From positions 248,001 through 312,000 of the forward strand of contig NZ_JOJL01000004.1 of the NCBI RefSeq assembly GCF_000721705.1: a stretch of 64,000 bases of DNA, given 5' to 3'. Under the pieces are notes generated by a model, which saw nothing but the letters and a program-made list of their open reading frames with translations, was not told the origin of the DNA and did not search any database. The position numbers and the translations under genes were made by a program. Of the stretch, positions 18,016 through 26,928 are shown one piece after another. Every line of letters begins with the position of its first letter. Within the stretch, counting starts at the first letter, position 1. The DNA is from Actinoplanes subtropicus. Its GTDB lineage: Bacteria; Actinomycetota; Actinomycetes; Mycobacteriales; Micromonosporaceae.

Positions 18016-18636
18016 ATGATCTCAACACGGCCGCCCACGGTCTGGATCGATGACAGCCATGCCATCGTCCGCCGTGGCATGGCGGCCTGCCTGCAACAGG
18101 CCGACTTCGTCGTGCGTGGCGAGAGCGCGGTGCTGTCCCCCGAGCCGGTGATCAACGATCTTGACGTGCTGGTGTTCGAGTACGCCGGGACCACCCTGCG
18201 CCGCGCGGTCCGGCTGGTCGAGGACCGCGGCACCCGGCTGGTCGTCACCGTCCGCGACGTCACCGAGCAGGCCGTGCGGGAGATGGTCGACGCCGGGGTC
18301 AGCGCGATCCTGCCGCACCGCACGCTGACCGCCGACAACCTGATCACCAGCCTGCGCTCGGTGGTCGCCGGGAACGTGGCGCTGCCCGCCGACATGCTCT
18401 CCCGCCTGCTGCTGCACGTCACCCAGACCTCGCACCTCGGACCGGCCGGGCTCAACACCCGGGAGCGGTCGGTGCTGCGCCTGCTGGCGGACGGGATGGA
18501 CACCCGGGGCATCGCCGAGGACCTGTGCTTCTCCGAGCGTACGGTCAAGAACGTGGTGCACGACGTGCTGACCAAGCTGAACTGCCGCACCCGGGCGCAC
18601 GCCGTCGCGGTGGCGACGCGCGAGGGCGTGATCTGA
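18016..18636 (+). CDS. LuxR-family regulator with receiver-like domain lacking the phospho-Asp
   Basis: 206 residues. The receiver-like N-terminus keeps the acidic pair Asp12-Asp13 ('WIDDSHAIVRRGM'), but the normal phospho-acceptor position has Glu55 ('VLVFEYAG'). The C-terminal LuxR/FixJ helix-turn-helix is intact ('NTRERSVLRLLADGMDTRGI', 'SERTVKNVVHDVLTKL'). It probably acts without phosphorylation. ATG at 18016 follows AGGGGG by 5 bases. It ends 4 bases before the CIS AAA+ gene, so it probably controls or is co-expressed with CIS genes. Confidence 0.88.
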   Translation: MISTRPPTVWIDDSHAIVRRGMAACLQQADFVVRGESAVLSPEPVINDLDVLVFEYAGTTLRRAVRLVEDRGTRLVVTVRDVTEQAVREMVDAGVSAILPHRTLTADNLITSLRSVVAGNVALPADMLSRLLLHVTQTSHLGPAGLNTRERSVLRLLADGMDTRGIAEDLCFSERTVKNVVHDVLTKLNCRTRAHAVAVATREGVI

Positions 18637-18640
18637 TCCG

Positions 18641-20563
18641 GTGGCCGAGGCCTGGACGGTGCTGGCCGACGCGCTGCTGCAGCGCGAGGCCCTGATCTGC
18701 CGGCTGGCCGAGGGGCGGCCGCCGCGCGACTTCGCCGGGCTGTACGTCACGGACGACGAGGTGGAACGGCTCCTGGCCACCCTGCCCGGCCTGGACGGGC
18801 CCGGCGCCGAGCGGGTCGCCGCCGTGCGAGCCGGCGCCGCCGCCCCGGTCGTCAAGGCGCGGGCGGCGTTCGACCTAAAGGGACAGTTCGGAAATGTCGT
18901 GCGAAACGCCGGGTTGACCGAGGGCGAGGCCGAGGTTCTGGCGCTGCTGCTGGCGGTGGAGATCTCGCCGGCCCGGCAGCGTCTGGTCGGGTACATCCAG
19001 GACTCGGTGCAATTACCCCGGCTCACCCTGGCCACCCTCAACCGCATCTTCTTCGAGGACGACCACCTCGGCGCCCGCGCTCTGGCCCCGGCCGGCGGCC
19101 TGATCCGCTCGGGCCTGGCCCGGGTCACCGGCGACGGCCCATGGGCGACCCTCGTCGCCGAACCGGCCGCGCGTCTTGTCTGGCATCTGACCGGCGACGA
19201 CTCGCCCGACCCGCACCTTCCGCCGGGCACCAGTGCTCGTTTGGGGGAAATTCCCGACAAATCGGAGCTTGTTCTGGTTCATGGCGGTGACCGGGAAAGT
19301 CGGCTCCACGCCCTCGGCAGTCAAAAGCTGCTGGTCGTCCCCCTGCCGGAGAGCGACGTCGCGTGGCAGGCGGTCGTCCGGGAGGCGACGATCACCCGGT
19401 CCGCCGTGGTCGTCGATCTGACCGCCGCGCTGACCGCCGTGGGGCGCGACGTGATCCAGCGAGCCGGCCACGTCACCTGGGTGCTGTCGTCGCCGGGGGA
19501 GCAGCCCCTCGAGTCGATCCCCGACCGGCCGTGGCGCGAGATCGCGGTGCACGACGGCGTGGCGGGCCCCGCGGACTGGCAACGGGAGATGGGCCGCGAC
19601 CCCGACCCGGCGTACCGGCTGAGCCGCGAGCAGCTCCGGCTCGTCGCGGCGGCCGCCCAGGCGGACGGCGGGCTGGTGGCCCCGGCCGTACGCCGCCTGG
19701 CCGGCGGCCATCTCGACGGGGTGGCCGTGCGGATCCGGCCGCGCCGCGGCTGGACCGACCTGATCCTGCCGGCCGAGGAGTCGACGCAGCTGCGCGAGCT
19801 GGCCGCCCGGCACCGCGAGCGGGACACCGTCTACGGCAACTGGCACTTCCGGTCGGCGCCGAGCACCGGGGTGGTCGCCCTGTTCGCCGGCCCGTCCGGC
19901 ACCGGCAAGACCCTCGCCGCCGAGGTCGTCGCGGGGGAGCTGGGCCTCGACCTGTACAAGGTGGACCTGTCCGCGGTGGTCAGCAAGTACATCGGGGAGA
20001 CCGAGAAGAACCTCGAACGGATCTTCGGGGCGGCCGCGGCCGGCGACCTGGTGCTGTTCTTCGACGAGGCGGACGCGCTGTTCGGCAAGCGGTCCGAGGT
20101 CAGCGACGCGCACGACCGGTACGCCAACATCGAGGTCGCCTACCTGTTGCAGCGGCTCGAGACGTACGACGGCCTGGTGGTTCTCGCCACCAACCTGCAG
20201 CGCAACATCGACGCCGCGTTCTCCCGCCGGATCTCGGTGGCGATCGACTTCGTGGCGCCCGAGGAACCGGAACGCCGGCTGATCTGGCGGCAGGCGTTCC
20301 CGGCCACCGCGCCGATCGCCGGCGATGTGGACCTCGACTTCCTCGCCCGCCAGTTCAAGATCACCGGTGGCGTGATCAGCAACGCCGCGCTGGGGGCCGC
20401 GTTCCTGGCCGCCGCCGAGGACAGCCCGATCACCATGCGGCACGCGGTGCTGAGCGTGAAACGGGAGTTCCAGAAGCTGGGCCGGCTGCGTACGGAAAAG
20501 GAATTCGATCGTTACTGGAACCTAGTTAGCAAGGACGCCGCCGATGCTGCACCTGCTGGATGA
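18641..20563 (+). CDS. CIS-associated AAA+ ATPase (Pvc15-like)
   Basis: 640 residues. The N-terminal 400 residues are helical and not otherwise recognised. The C-terminal AAA module has Walker A 'GPSGTGKT' at 417-424, 'KYIGETEKNLERIF', Walker B 'LVLFFDEADALFGKR', sensor 'VVLATNLQRNIDAAFSRR' and a winged lid. This is the AAA type found in extracellular and actinomycete contractile injection loci (Pvc15 in Photorhabdus PVC), thought to help assembly or recycling of particles. GTG start is 4 bases after the LuxR gene, and its end overlaps the DUF4255 gene by 20 bases. Confidence 0.9.
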   Translation: MAEAWTVLADALLQREALICRLAEGRPPRDFAGLYVTDDEVERLLATLPGLDGPGAERVAAVRAGAAAPVVKARAAFDLKGQFGNVVRNAGLTEGEAEVLALLLAVEISPARQRLVGYIQDSVQLPRLTLATLNRIFFEDDHLGARALAPAGGLIRSGLARVTGDGPWATLVAEPAARLVWHLTGDDSPDPHLPPGTSARLGEIPDKSELVLVHGGDRESRLHALGSQKLLVVPLPESDVAWQAVVREATITRSAVVVDLTAALTAVGRDVIQRAGHVTWVLSSPGEQPLESIPDRPWREIAVHDGVAGPADWQREMGRDPDPAYRLSREQLRLVAAAAQADGGLVAPAVRRLAGGHLDGVAVRIRPRRGWTDLILPAEESTQLRELAARHRERDTVYGNWHFRSAPSTGVVALFAGPSGTGKTLAAEVVAGELGLDLYKVDLSAVVSKYIGETEKNLERIFGAAAAGDLVLFFDEADALFGKRSEVSDAHDRYANIEVAYLLQRLETYDGLVVLATNLQRNIDAAFSRRISVAIDFVAPEEPERRLIWRQAFPATAPIAGDVDLDFLARQFKITGGVISNAALGAAFLAAAEDSPITMRHAVLSVKREFQKLGRLRTEKEFDRYWNLVSKDAADAAPAG

Positions 20564-21110
20564 AACGCTCGAGGCGTTCCTGCGCGACGTGGTGCCGCTG
20601 CCGGCCCGCGACGTCGACATCGCGTTCGACGCGCCCGACGGCGAATGGTCGGCGTCGCTGTCCACCCGGCCCACGGTCGACCTCTACCTCTGGGACATCC
20701 GGCCCAATCTGGCCGAGCGCGACTACGGCGAGATGGTCATCGAGGAGGTGGACGGCCGGCGGTACCGGCGCGACCCGTTGCCGCGGGTCGACTGCCGGTA
20801 CCTGGTCACCGCTTGGACCAGCGAGGTCCGCGACGAGCACTCGCTGCTCGGCGACGTGCTCAACGCCCTGCTGCTGCACCCGGTGATCGGCACCGAGCAC
20901 CTGCGCGGCGGCTTCACCGAGGTGCGCCCGCTGCCGACGCTGCGGCTGCGCAGCGGCGACGGCAGCGAGAACTCGGACTTCTGGTCGGCGCTGGGCGGCC
21001 AGCTGAAACCGGGTCTCGACCTGGTCGTCACGGTCACCGTCGACGCCGCGCTGCGCGCCGTCGCCGGGCCGCCCACCGAGACGATCACGGTCCGGACCGC
21101 TGGGCGCTGA
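20544..21110 (+). CDS. DUF4255 protein (Pvc16-like CIS tail terminator/cap)
   Basis: 188 residues, the usual size. 'MLHLLDETLEAFLRD' then 'PTVDLYLWDIRPNLAER', 'VDCRYLVTAWTSE' and 'EHSLLGDVLNALLLHPV' are DUF4255 hallmarks. Pvc16-type proteins cap or terminate the tube/sheath of contractile injection particles. It overlaps the AAA+ gene by 20 bases with AAGGA 8 bases before the ATG. The rest of the structural CIS genes are about 14 kb downstream, so this is a detached part of the locus. Confidence 0.9.
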   Translation: MLHLLDETLEAFLRDVVPLPARDVDIAFDAPDGEWSASLSTRPTVDLYLWDIRPNLAERDYGEMVIEEVDGRRYRRDPLPRVDCRYLVTAWTSEVRDEHSLLGDVLNALLLHPVIGTEHLRGGFTEVRPLPTLRLRSGDGSENSDFWSALGGQLKPGLDLVVTVTVDAALRAVAGPPTETITVRTAGR

Positions 21111-21128
21111 GGTGGCCGACGCCCTCCA

Positions 21129-21764
21129 TCACGAGGCGACCTGGATCGGCCGGCGGGCCGGGCGGGCACCGGCCAGGCCGGCCACGCCGAGGACCACCCA
21201 GGCGATGAACATGGGCGCGGGGATCACGCCGCCGAACGCGACCAGCTGAGCGAGCACGACCCCGCCGGCCACGACCGGGACCCAGCCGGCCCAGGCCGGC
21301 AGCGCCCGGGTGCGGACGATCACCAGGCCGAAGAGCAGCTGTGCCACGGGCCAGAACAGGCCGAGGACGGTGGTGTCCAGGCCGTCGAGCCACTTGTCGA
21401 TCGGCAGGTACCAGTCGGGGATCGGCTTGCCGATCAGGTCCGCGTGCGCGGTGACGCCGAAGACCGTGGTGACCGTGAGCAGGCCGGCGCCGATCAGATG
21501 GACGGCGGCGGCGACTCGGACCGCCACGCCGTCGAGCAGCCCGGCGAGGGCCACGACGGCGGGGATGCTCGCCCCGAAGCCGGCCGCCAGCACCCAGGTC
21601 GTGAACAGCCAGGCGCCGTGGTGCGCGGCCTCGATGCCGAGCGCCTGGGCGGGTTCCGCGGTCCACACGTCGAACAGCGCCGGGTTCGCCACCGCGATCA
21701 GCGGCAGCACCCCCGCGGCCAGGCAGCACAGCCCGGTGACGCGGCGGCCGGGGTGCGCGGTCAC
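21129..21764 (-). CDS. Multi-pass membrane protein of unknown function
   Basis: 211 residues with about six hydrophobic segments ('GLCCLAAGVLPLIAVANPAL', 'VAAAVHLIGAGLLTVTTVFG', 'FWPVAQLLFGLVIV', 'PAPMFIAWVVLGVAGL'). I do not recognise a named family. The GTG start at 21764 overlaps the stop of the upstream membrane-protein gene by 4 bases, so the pair is coupled. Both are divergent from the sensor kinase gene, hinting at shared regulation. A much longer minus-strand frame that covers it is a shadow. Confidence 0.72.
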   Translation of the reverse strand: MTAHPGRRVTGLCCLAAGVLPLIAVANPALFDVWTAEPAQALGIEAAHHGAWLFTTWVLAAGFGASIPAVVALAGLLDGVAVRVAAAVHLIGAGLLTVTTVFGVTAHADLIGKPIPDWYLPIDKWLDGLDTTVLGLFWPVAQLLFGLVIVRTRALPAWAGWVPVVAGGVVLAQLVAFGGVIPAPMFIAWVVLGVAGLAGARPARRPIQVAS

Positions 21765-22399
21765 GACGCACGCGCCGCGGAGCGCAGGGCGATGCCGAGG
21801 AGGGCGAAGCACGTGTACCAGCCGGCGATGCCCCAGAACAGCAGCGACGGCGCGGCGGCCATCACCGGCAGCATGACCACGAAGACGTACGCCCCGGCCA
21901 GCAGCGGCGTCCAGCGCCCGTAGCCGGGCCAGCGCCGGGCGCGCAGCGCGGCGACGCCGGCCAGGACGAAGCCCAGCCCGGCGATCGTGACGGACAGGCC
22001 CATCGCGGCGCCGAGGACGACCCCGGTGGTGGACTGGTTCCCGGCGCTGGGGAACAGCGCGAAGCCGAGCTCGGCCGGGACGATCAGCGCCATGCCGAGG
22101 ACGGCGAGGGCCGACCCGGCCCGGGCGAGCCGGCCGGGGCCGAGCAGGCCGGACCGGATCAGCGCGAGCGGACCGAGCGCGGTCAGGACGTGCGTGACGA
22201 TGACCAGCGTCTCGGTGATCCGGAAGACGCCGGGGGAGTACGGATAGCTGATCACGGTGGGCGACACGGACGTGTGAATCGCCGACGTGAGGACGGCGCC
22301 GGCCGCGGCGACCACGGCGCCGGCGACGCAGGCCGTCGCCATGGTCCGGACCGGCGAGGCGACCGGCCGATGCGTTGTCGTGCTTGATGTGTCGGACAT
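21761..22399 (-). CDS. Multi-pass membrane protein of unknown function
   Basis: 212 residues, about six hydrophobic helices after a Ser/Thr-rich N-terminus ('MSDTSSTTTHRPVASPVRT'). Segments include 'TACVAGAVVAAAGAVLTSAI', 'LVIVTHVLTALGPLALI' and 'LLFWGIAGWYTCFALLGIAL'. No family is assigned. It is first gene of a two-gene unit with the protein at 21129-21764 and is transcribed away from the two-component system. Confidence 0.72.
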   Translation of the reverse strand: MSDTSSTTTHRPVASPVRTMATACVAGAVVAAAGAVLTSAIHTSVSPTVISYPYSPGVFRITETLVIVTHVLTALGPLALIRSGLLGPGRLARAGSALAVLGMALIVPAELGFALFPSAGNQSTTGVVLGAAMGLSVTIAGLGFVLAGVAALRARRWPGYGRWTPLLAGAYVFVVMLPVMAAAPSLLFWGIAGWYTCFALLGIALRSAARAS

Positions 22400-22502
22400 G
22401 AGCCGATCGTCGCGGGGGCCCCGTCCCGAGTGCACGGGACGATGTCCCGGGCGGCCCGGGAGGTTCGGTCTCCCCGTCTTCCGCGCGGTGCGGCCGGACC
22501 CG

Positions 22503-24782
22503 ATGATGAGGGTGGTGACCACCACGACGCAGCACCGGGCGCGCCGGGCTCCGGCGCTGCTGGCGCTCGCCCTGGTCGTGCTCGGCGTGCTGGGGGCGGC
22601 GGCCCGGCTGGACGGCCCCGGCGACGGCAGCGACGTCGGCCCGGTGTGGCCGGGTGACGGCCGCGGCATCGTGGTCGCGTCGGCGCCCGGACCGGGGAGC
22701 GGCCTGCGCGCCGGCGACCGCGTGACCGGGGTGGACGGCCGCCGGGCCGCGGTCGGCACCGTCGTCACCTTTTCCCTGGTACGCGACGGCGCCCCGATCG
22801 CGGTGCCGGTGCGCCTCGCCCGTCCCGCCGTCGCACCGCTGCTGCGACTGGGCTGGGGCGACCTCGTCTTCGTGGTCGCGCTGGCCGGGCTCGCCGTCGC
22901 CCTGTACCTGCGGCGTCCCGAGCAGCCGTCGACCGGGCCGCTGCTCGTCTTCGCCGCGGCCCTGCTCGGCAGCACCCTCACCACGGTCGCCGGGCTGCCG
23001 GTGATCGCCGTCGTCACCGGCGGTCCCCAGCTGTGGCTGTACGAGCTCAACACCGTCGTCGCGTACTCGGTGGCGTGGGGCGCCATGCTGGCGTTCGCGC
23101 TGACCCTGGCACCGGATCATCCCTGGTTGCGGCGGGGGCGGGTGGTGCTGGCCGTCGCGTACGCCGCGCCGCTGGCCGCGATGCTGCTGTGGGCCGGGGT
23201 GGCGGCGCCGCTGTCCGCGGGCCGGGCGGACTGGCTGCGGCTGGTGGCGACCGGGCAGACCGCCGTCGTCGCGGTGTCGCTGCTGGCCGGGCTCGCCGCC
23301 GGTGCGGTCGCCTACCGGGCCGGCTCCGCGCCGACGCGGGCCCGGTTGCGGTGGCTGGTGGCCGGCGGCCTCGCCACGGTCGTGCTGGGCATCGCCGGCT
23401 GGCACCTGCCGGTCCTGATCGGCGGGCGCCCGCTGCTGCCGGCGGGCGCGCTGGGGCTCTCCGCGCTGCCGTTCGTGGCCGGCGTCGGGGTGGCGCTGCG
23501 CCGCCACCGGCTGTTCGACATCGAGCGGCTGGCCAACCGGTCCCTGGTCTACGCGGCCACCGTGACGGTCCTGGTCGCCGGGTACGCGGTCACGGTGGCG
23601 ATCCTGGTCAGCGCCCTGCGGCTGTCCGACCGGGTGGCGGCCGCGCTGGCCGCCGCCGGCGCCGCCCTGGCCCTCGCCCCGCTGCGGCACCTCGCCCAGT
23701 CCACGGTCAACCGGGTCATGTACGGCGACCGGCACGACCCGGCCGGCGCGCTCGACCGGCTCGGCGCCCGGCTGCGGTCGGTGCTGCTGCCCGACGACGT
23801 GCTGCCGGCCATCGTGGCCACGGTCGCCCGCTCGCTGCGGGTGCCGTACGCGGCCATCGAGCTCGCCGCCGGGGACGGGTTCCAGTCGGATGCTCTCGCC
23901 GCCGGGGACGGGTTCCAGCCGGGCGCTCTCGCCGCCGGCGACGGGTTTCTGCCGGCCGCTCAGCACGGCACGCCGGTCGGCGCGGTGCACACCGAGCCGC
24001 TGCGGTACCAGGGCACGGTGGTCGGGCGGCTCTTGGTGAGCGCGCGGGGCACCGACGATCCGCTCGACCCGGTCGACCTGGAGCTGCTCGCGGTCCTGGC
24101 CGGGCAGATCGGCACCGCGGTGCAGGCGGTCCGGCTGCACGAGGACCTCACCCGCTCCCGGGCCCAGGTGGTCGCCTCGCGCGAGGACGAGCGGCGCCGC
24201 CTGCGCCGGGACCTGCACGACGGTCTCGGCCCGGCGCTGGCCGCGATCGGGCTGAAGGCGGAGCTGGCCGCGCGGGGTCTGGCCGGCGAGTCGGCCGCCC
24301 GTGAGCTGGTCGAGCAGATCTCCCGGGAGTCGGCGCTGGCCGTCGCGGACGTGCGGCGGCTCGTCGAGGCGCTGCGGCCGCCGGCGCTGGACGAACTCGG
24401 CCTCGTCGGGGCGGTCCGGTCGCGGGCCGCCACGCTCGGCGGCGCGATGGCCATCGACGTCAGCGCCGCCTCGGACGGGTGGCAGCTGCCCGCCGCGGTC
24501 GAGACCGCGGCGTACCGGATCGCGGTGGAGGCGGTGACCAACGCGGTACGGCACAGCGGCGCCCGTACCTGCCGGGTGGTGTTCGCGCACGACCCGCGCG
24601 GCCTCGAGGTCACCGTGACCGACGACGGCGCCGGCCTGGACGCGAGCCGGCCGGCCGGCGTCGGCCTGCGCTCCATGCGCGAACGGGCCGCCGAGGTCGG
24701 CGGCGAGTGCTCCGTGCAGGCGGGACCGCGGGCCGGTACGGTCGTCCGCGCCTGGCTGCCCACCGCCATGGAGGCCGCGTGA
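22503..24782 (+). CDS. Membrane histidine kinase (HisKA_3 / NarL-type sensor)
   Basis: About 759 residues. A first membrane segment is followed by a PDZ-like stretch ('GSGLRAGDRVTGVDGRRAA'), about seven more membrane helices, a GAF-like region, the HisKA_3 phosphoacceptor block 'REDERRRLRRDLHDGLGPAL' and an HATPase_c domain ('EAVTNAVRHSGA', 'DDGAGLDASRPAGVGLRSM'). The GAF-like region contains three tandem 11-residue repeats. It overlaps the response regulator gene by 4 bases and presumably phosphorylates it. The start is uncertain between 22503, 22506 and GTG at 22515. Confidence 0.9.
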   Translation: MMRVVTTTTQHRARRAPALLALALVVLGVLGAAARLDGPGDGSDVGPVWPGDGRGIVVASAPGPGSGLRAGDRVTGVDGRRAAVGTVVTFSLVRDGAPIAVPVRLARPAVAPLLRLGWGDLVFVVALAGLAVALYLRRPEQPSTGPLLVFAAALLGSTLTTVAGLPVIAVVTGGPQLWLYELNTVVAYSVAWGAMLAFALTLAPDHPWLRRGRVVLAVAYAAPLAAMLLWAGVAAPLSAGRADWLRLVATGQTAVVAVSLLAGLAAGAVAYRAGSAPTRARLRWLVAGGLATVVLGIAGWHLPVLIGGRPLLPAGALGLSALPFVAGVGVALRRHRLFDIERLANRSLVYAATVTVLVAGYAVTVAILVSALRLSDRVAAALAAAGAALALAPLRHLAQSTVNRVMYGDRHDPAGALDRLGARLRSVLLPDDVLPAIVATVARSLRVPYAAIELAAGDGFQSDALAAGDGFQPGALAAGDGFLPAAQHGTPVGAVHTEPLRYQGTVVGRLLVSARGTDDPLDPVDLELLAVLAGQIGTAVQAVRLHEDLTRSRAQVVASREDERRRLRRDLHDGLGPALAAIGLKAELAARGLAGESAARELVEQISRESALAVADVRRLVEALRPPALDELGLVGAVRSRAATLGGAMAIDVSAASDGWQLPAAVETAAYRIAVEAVTNAVRHSGARTCRVVFAHDPRGLEVTVTDDGAGLDASRPAGVGLRSMRERAAEVGGECSVQAGPRAGTVVRAWLPTAMEAA
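23865..23963 (+). repeat. Three 33-bp tandem repeats inside the kinase gene
   Basis: Units at 23865, 23898 and 23931 encode variants of AAGDGFQSDAL. They stay in frame and lie in the GAF-like region before the kinase core. Probably a recent slippage expansion. Confidence 0.85.
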
Positions 24783-25426
24783 CGACCGAGATCCGTATTG
24801 TGCTCGCCGACGACCATCCGATGTTCGTCGCCGGCCTGCGCGCCTGGCTGGACGCGGAGGCCGACCTGACGGTCCTCGCGGTCGCGGCGACCGGGGCGGA
24901 GGCGTTCGACGCGGTGGCGGAGCACCGGCCGGACGTGGCGGTGCTGGACGTGAACATGCCCGACGGGGACGGCTTGACCGTGACGACCCGGATGCGCGCC
25001 GCCGGCCTGCCCACCCGGACGCTGATCCTGACGATGTACGACGATGACGACAACGTGCTGGCCGCGCTGCGCGCCGGGGCGTACGGCTACACGCTCAAGG
25101 GGGCCGGCGGCGACGAGATCGCGGCGGCCGTCCGGGCGGTGGCCCGGGGCGAGGCGATCTTCGGCGCCGGCATCGCGGTGCGGCTGCTCACGCACTTCGC
25201 GCACACCGCCGCGGCGGCACCGTTCCCGCAGCTCACCGAGCGGGAACACGAGGTTCTCACGCTGGTGGCCCGCGGGCTGGACAACACCGCGATCGGGCGG
25301 CGGCTCGGCGTCAGCGGGAAGACGGTCCGTAACCACGTCTCCAACGTGCTGACCAAGTTGCAGGTCGCGGACCGGTCGGCGGCCATCCTGCGCGCCCGGG
25401 AGGCCGGCCTGGGCGGCAACTCATAG
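24779..25426 (+). CDS. NarL/FixJ-type response regulator
   Basis: 215 residues. The receiver has 'VLADDHPMF', phospho-Asp in 'VAVLDVNMPDGDG', Thr in 'LILTMYDDDD' and Lys in 'GYTLKGAG', all intact. The LuxR-type helix-turn-helix follows ('LTEREHEVLTLVARGLDNTA', 'GKTVRNHVSNVLTKL'). The GTG start overlaps the kinase stop (GTGA), so this is the cognate regulator. A likely target is the divergent membrane-protein pair. Confidence 0.95.
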   Translation: MTTEIRIVLADDHPMFVAGLRAWLDAEADLTVLAVAATGAEAFDAVAEHRPDVAVLDVNMPDGDGLTVTTRMRAAGLPTRTLILTMYDDDDNVLAALRAGAYGYTLKGAGGDEIAAAVRAVARGEAIFGAGIAVRLLTHFAHTAAAAPFPQLTEREHEVLTLVARGLDNTAIGRRLGVSGKTVRNHVSNVLTKLQVADRSAAILRAREAGLGGNS

Positions 25427-25810
25427 CGGGTGCCCGGTGGTGACGTCGACGTGCGCGGGGACGGGGTCGTGGCGCTCGCCCACGGTGGAGGTGCCGGTCG
25501 GCTCGAACATCAGGATCTCGGCGCCGTCCGGGGCGGCCGGGCGGTGCTCGACGCCGGCCGGGACCACGAAGATCTCGCCCGGTGCCAGGTCGACGGCGCG
25601 TTCGCCCTGGTCATCGCGTACGGCAAGCCGGAATTTGCCCTTCAGGACGAGGAAGAACTCGTCGGTGTGGGCGTGGGCGTGCCAGACGTGCTCGCCGGCC
25701 ACCTTGGCGACGCGCACGTCGTAGTCGTTCACCCGGGCGACGATGCGCGGGCTCCACAGCTCGTCGAAGCGGGCCAGCGCGGCGGTCAGGTCGATCGGTT
25801 GCTCGGTCAC
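25421..25810 (-). CDS. Cupin domain protein
   Basis: 129 residues with one cupin barrel. Motif 1 'HVWHAHAHTDEFFLVLKGKF' supplies His/Glu metal ligands and motif 2 'PGEIFVVPAGVEHRP' the last His. Proteins of this size are metal-binding and often act as isomerases or small-molecule binders; the substrate is unknown. It ends within the last codons of the convergent response-regulator gene (6-base overlap) and starts with GTG at 25810. Confidence 0.88.
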   Translation of the reverse strand: MTEQPIDLTAALARFDELWSPRIVARVNDYDVRVAKVAGEHVWHAHAHTDEFFLVLKGKFRLAVRDDQGERAVDLAPGEIFVVPAGVEHRPAAPDGAEILMFEPTGTSTVGERHDPVPAHVDVTTGHPL

Positions 25811-25862
25811 CCGACGATCCTGACCGGAGCCGGGCGTACGCGGGAAGTGCTATGAATCGCGT

Positions 25863-26399
25863 ATGCCGCAAGGATCGCCGGACGTGTTGTTCGTCGACGA
25901 CGGCGACGTGCTGACCGCCGCGGGCAGCGCGGCCGCCCTCGACCTGGGCCTGCACCTGATCCGGCGGGACCGGGGCGCCGAGATCGCCACCGCGGTCAGC
26001 CGTCGGCTGGTCTTCGCCGCGCACCGCGACGGCGGGCAGCGCCAGTTCGTCGACCGGCCGCTCCCCGTCGTCCCGGACACGTCCCTGGCGCCGGTGCTGG
26101 CCTGGGCGCAGCAGCACCTCGACGAGCCGCTGACCGTCGCCCGCCTGGCGGCCCGCGCGGCGGTCAGTCCCGCTACGCTGCACCGGCGCTTCCGGGCCGA
26201 GCGGGGTACTACGCCGCTCGCGTGGCTGGCGGCCGAACGGGTGGCGCTCGCGTGCCGCCTCCTCGAACGGGGCGAGCAACGCCTCGAGCGGGTGGCGCGG
26301 GCGGCCGGCCTGGGCACGACCGCCAACCTGCGCGTTCAGCTGCGCCGGCAGACGGGGCTGAGCCCGAGCGCCTACCGTGCCCGGTTCGGGCCGGGATAA
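25863..26399 (+). CDS. AraC-family regulator with truncated DJ-1/PfpI domain
   Basis: 178 residues. The C-terminal two-helix-turn-helix AraC domain is complete ('LDEPLTVARLAARAAVSPAT', 'GLSPSAYRARF'). Ahead of it is only the last ~55 residues of a glutamine-amidotransferase-like domain ('SAAALDLGLHLIRRDRGAEI'), whereas full-length GATase1-AraC regulators are about 310-330 residues. No trace of the missing part is seen in the 52 bases upstream, which separate it from the divergent cupin gene. It could be a decaying gene or a constitutive short regulator. Confidence 0.82.
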   Translation: MPQGSPDVLFVDDGDVLTAAGSAAALDLGLHLIRRDRGAEIATAVSRRLVFAAHRDGGQRQFVDRPLPVVPDTSLAPVLAWAQQHLDEPLTVARLAARAAVSPATLHRRFRAERGTTPLAWLAAERVALACRLLERGEQRLERVARAAGLGTTANLRVQLRRQTGLSPSAYRARFGPG

Positions 26400-26409
26400 C
26401 CTCGCCGGC

Positions 26410-26847
26410 ATGGCGGACGACACCCGGCGCGCGGTGACCCTGCGGCGCACGAGCCTTGGCCGGTACGAGGTAAGCAATGCCCGCGGCGGCACGATGACCA
26501 TCGGAACCGGGGAGGGCGCCGACTTCACCCCGGTCGAGCTGCTGCTCGCCGCGCTCGGCGGCTGCACGGGCGCCGACGTCGACCACATCACCAGCAAGCG
26601 GGCGGAGCCGTCGAGCTTCGTCGTCGAGGTGACCGGCTCGAAGATCCGGGACGAGACCGGCGGCAACCGGCTGGCCGACCTGGCCGTCGAGCTGAGCGTG
26701 ACGTTCCCGGAGGGCCCGGCCGGCGACGCGGCCCGGGAGATGCTGCCACGCGCGGCGCGGATGTCACACGACCGGCTCTGCACCGTCTCGCGCACGGTGG
26801 AGCTCGGCACCCCGGTCGACACCCGCACCACACCGCCGGCCGCCTAG
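26410..26847 (+). CDS. OsmC family protein
   Basis: 145 residues. 'FTPVELLLAALGGCTGADVDHI' contains the active-site Cys motif region, and the C-terminal 'RAARMSHDRLCTVSRTVELG' carries the second conserved Cys of OsmC/Ohr-like peroxidases. Likely a cytosolic thiol-dependent peroxidase for organic hydroperoxides. ATG at 26410 lies 11 bases after the AraC gene and is on the same strand, so they may be co-transcribed. Confidence 0.9.
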   Translation: MADDTRRAVTLRRTSLGRYEVSNARGGTMTIGTGEGADFTPVELLLAALGGCTGADVDHITSKRAEPSSFVVEVTGSKIRDETGGNRLADLAVELSVTFPEGPAGDAAREMLPRAARMSHDRLCTVSRTVELGTPVDTRTTPPAA

Positions 26848-26928
26848 GAGTGGTCGATCCCCGACAGAACCGGCCGGGCGAGCGCGGCTCTGCCACGCTG
26901 GAGGCAGCGTCCGACACCGGAGGTTCCC

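Noticed and set aside
21129..24590. 1153-residue minus-strand ORF
   Set aside because: It runs antisense to the kinase gene and only its last ~211 codons look like a protein; the rest is high-GC shadow coding.
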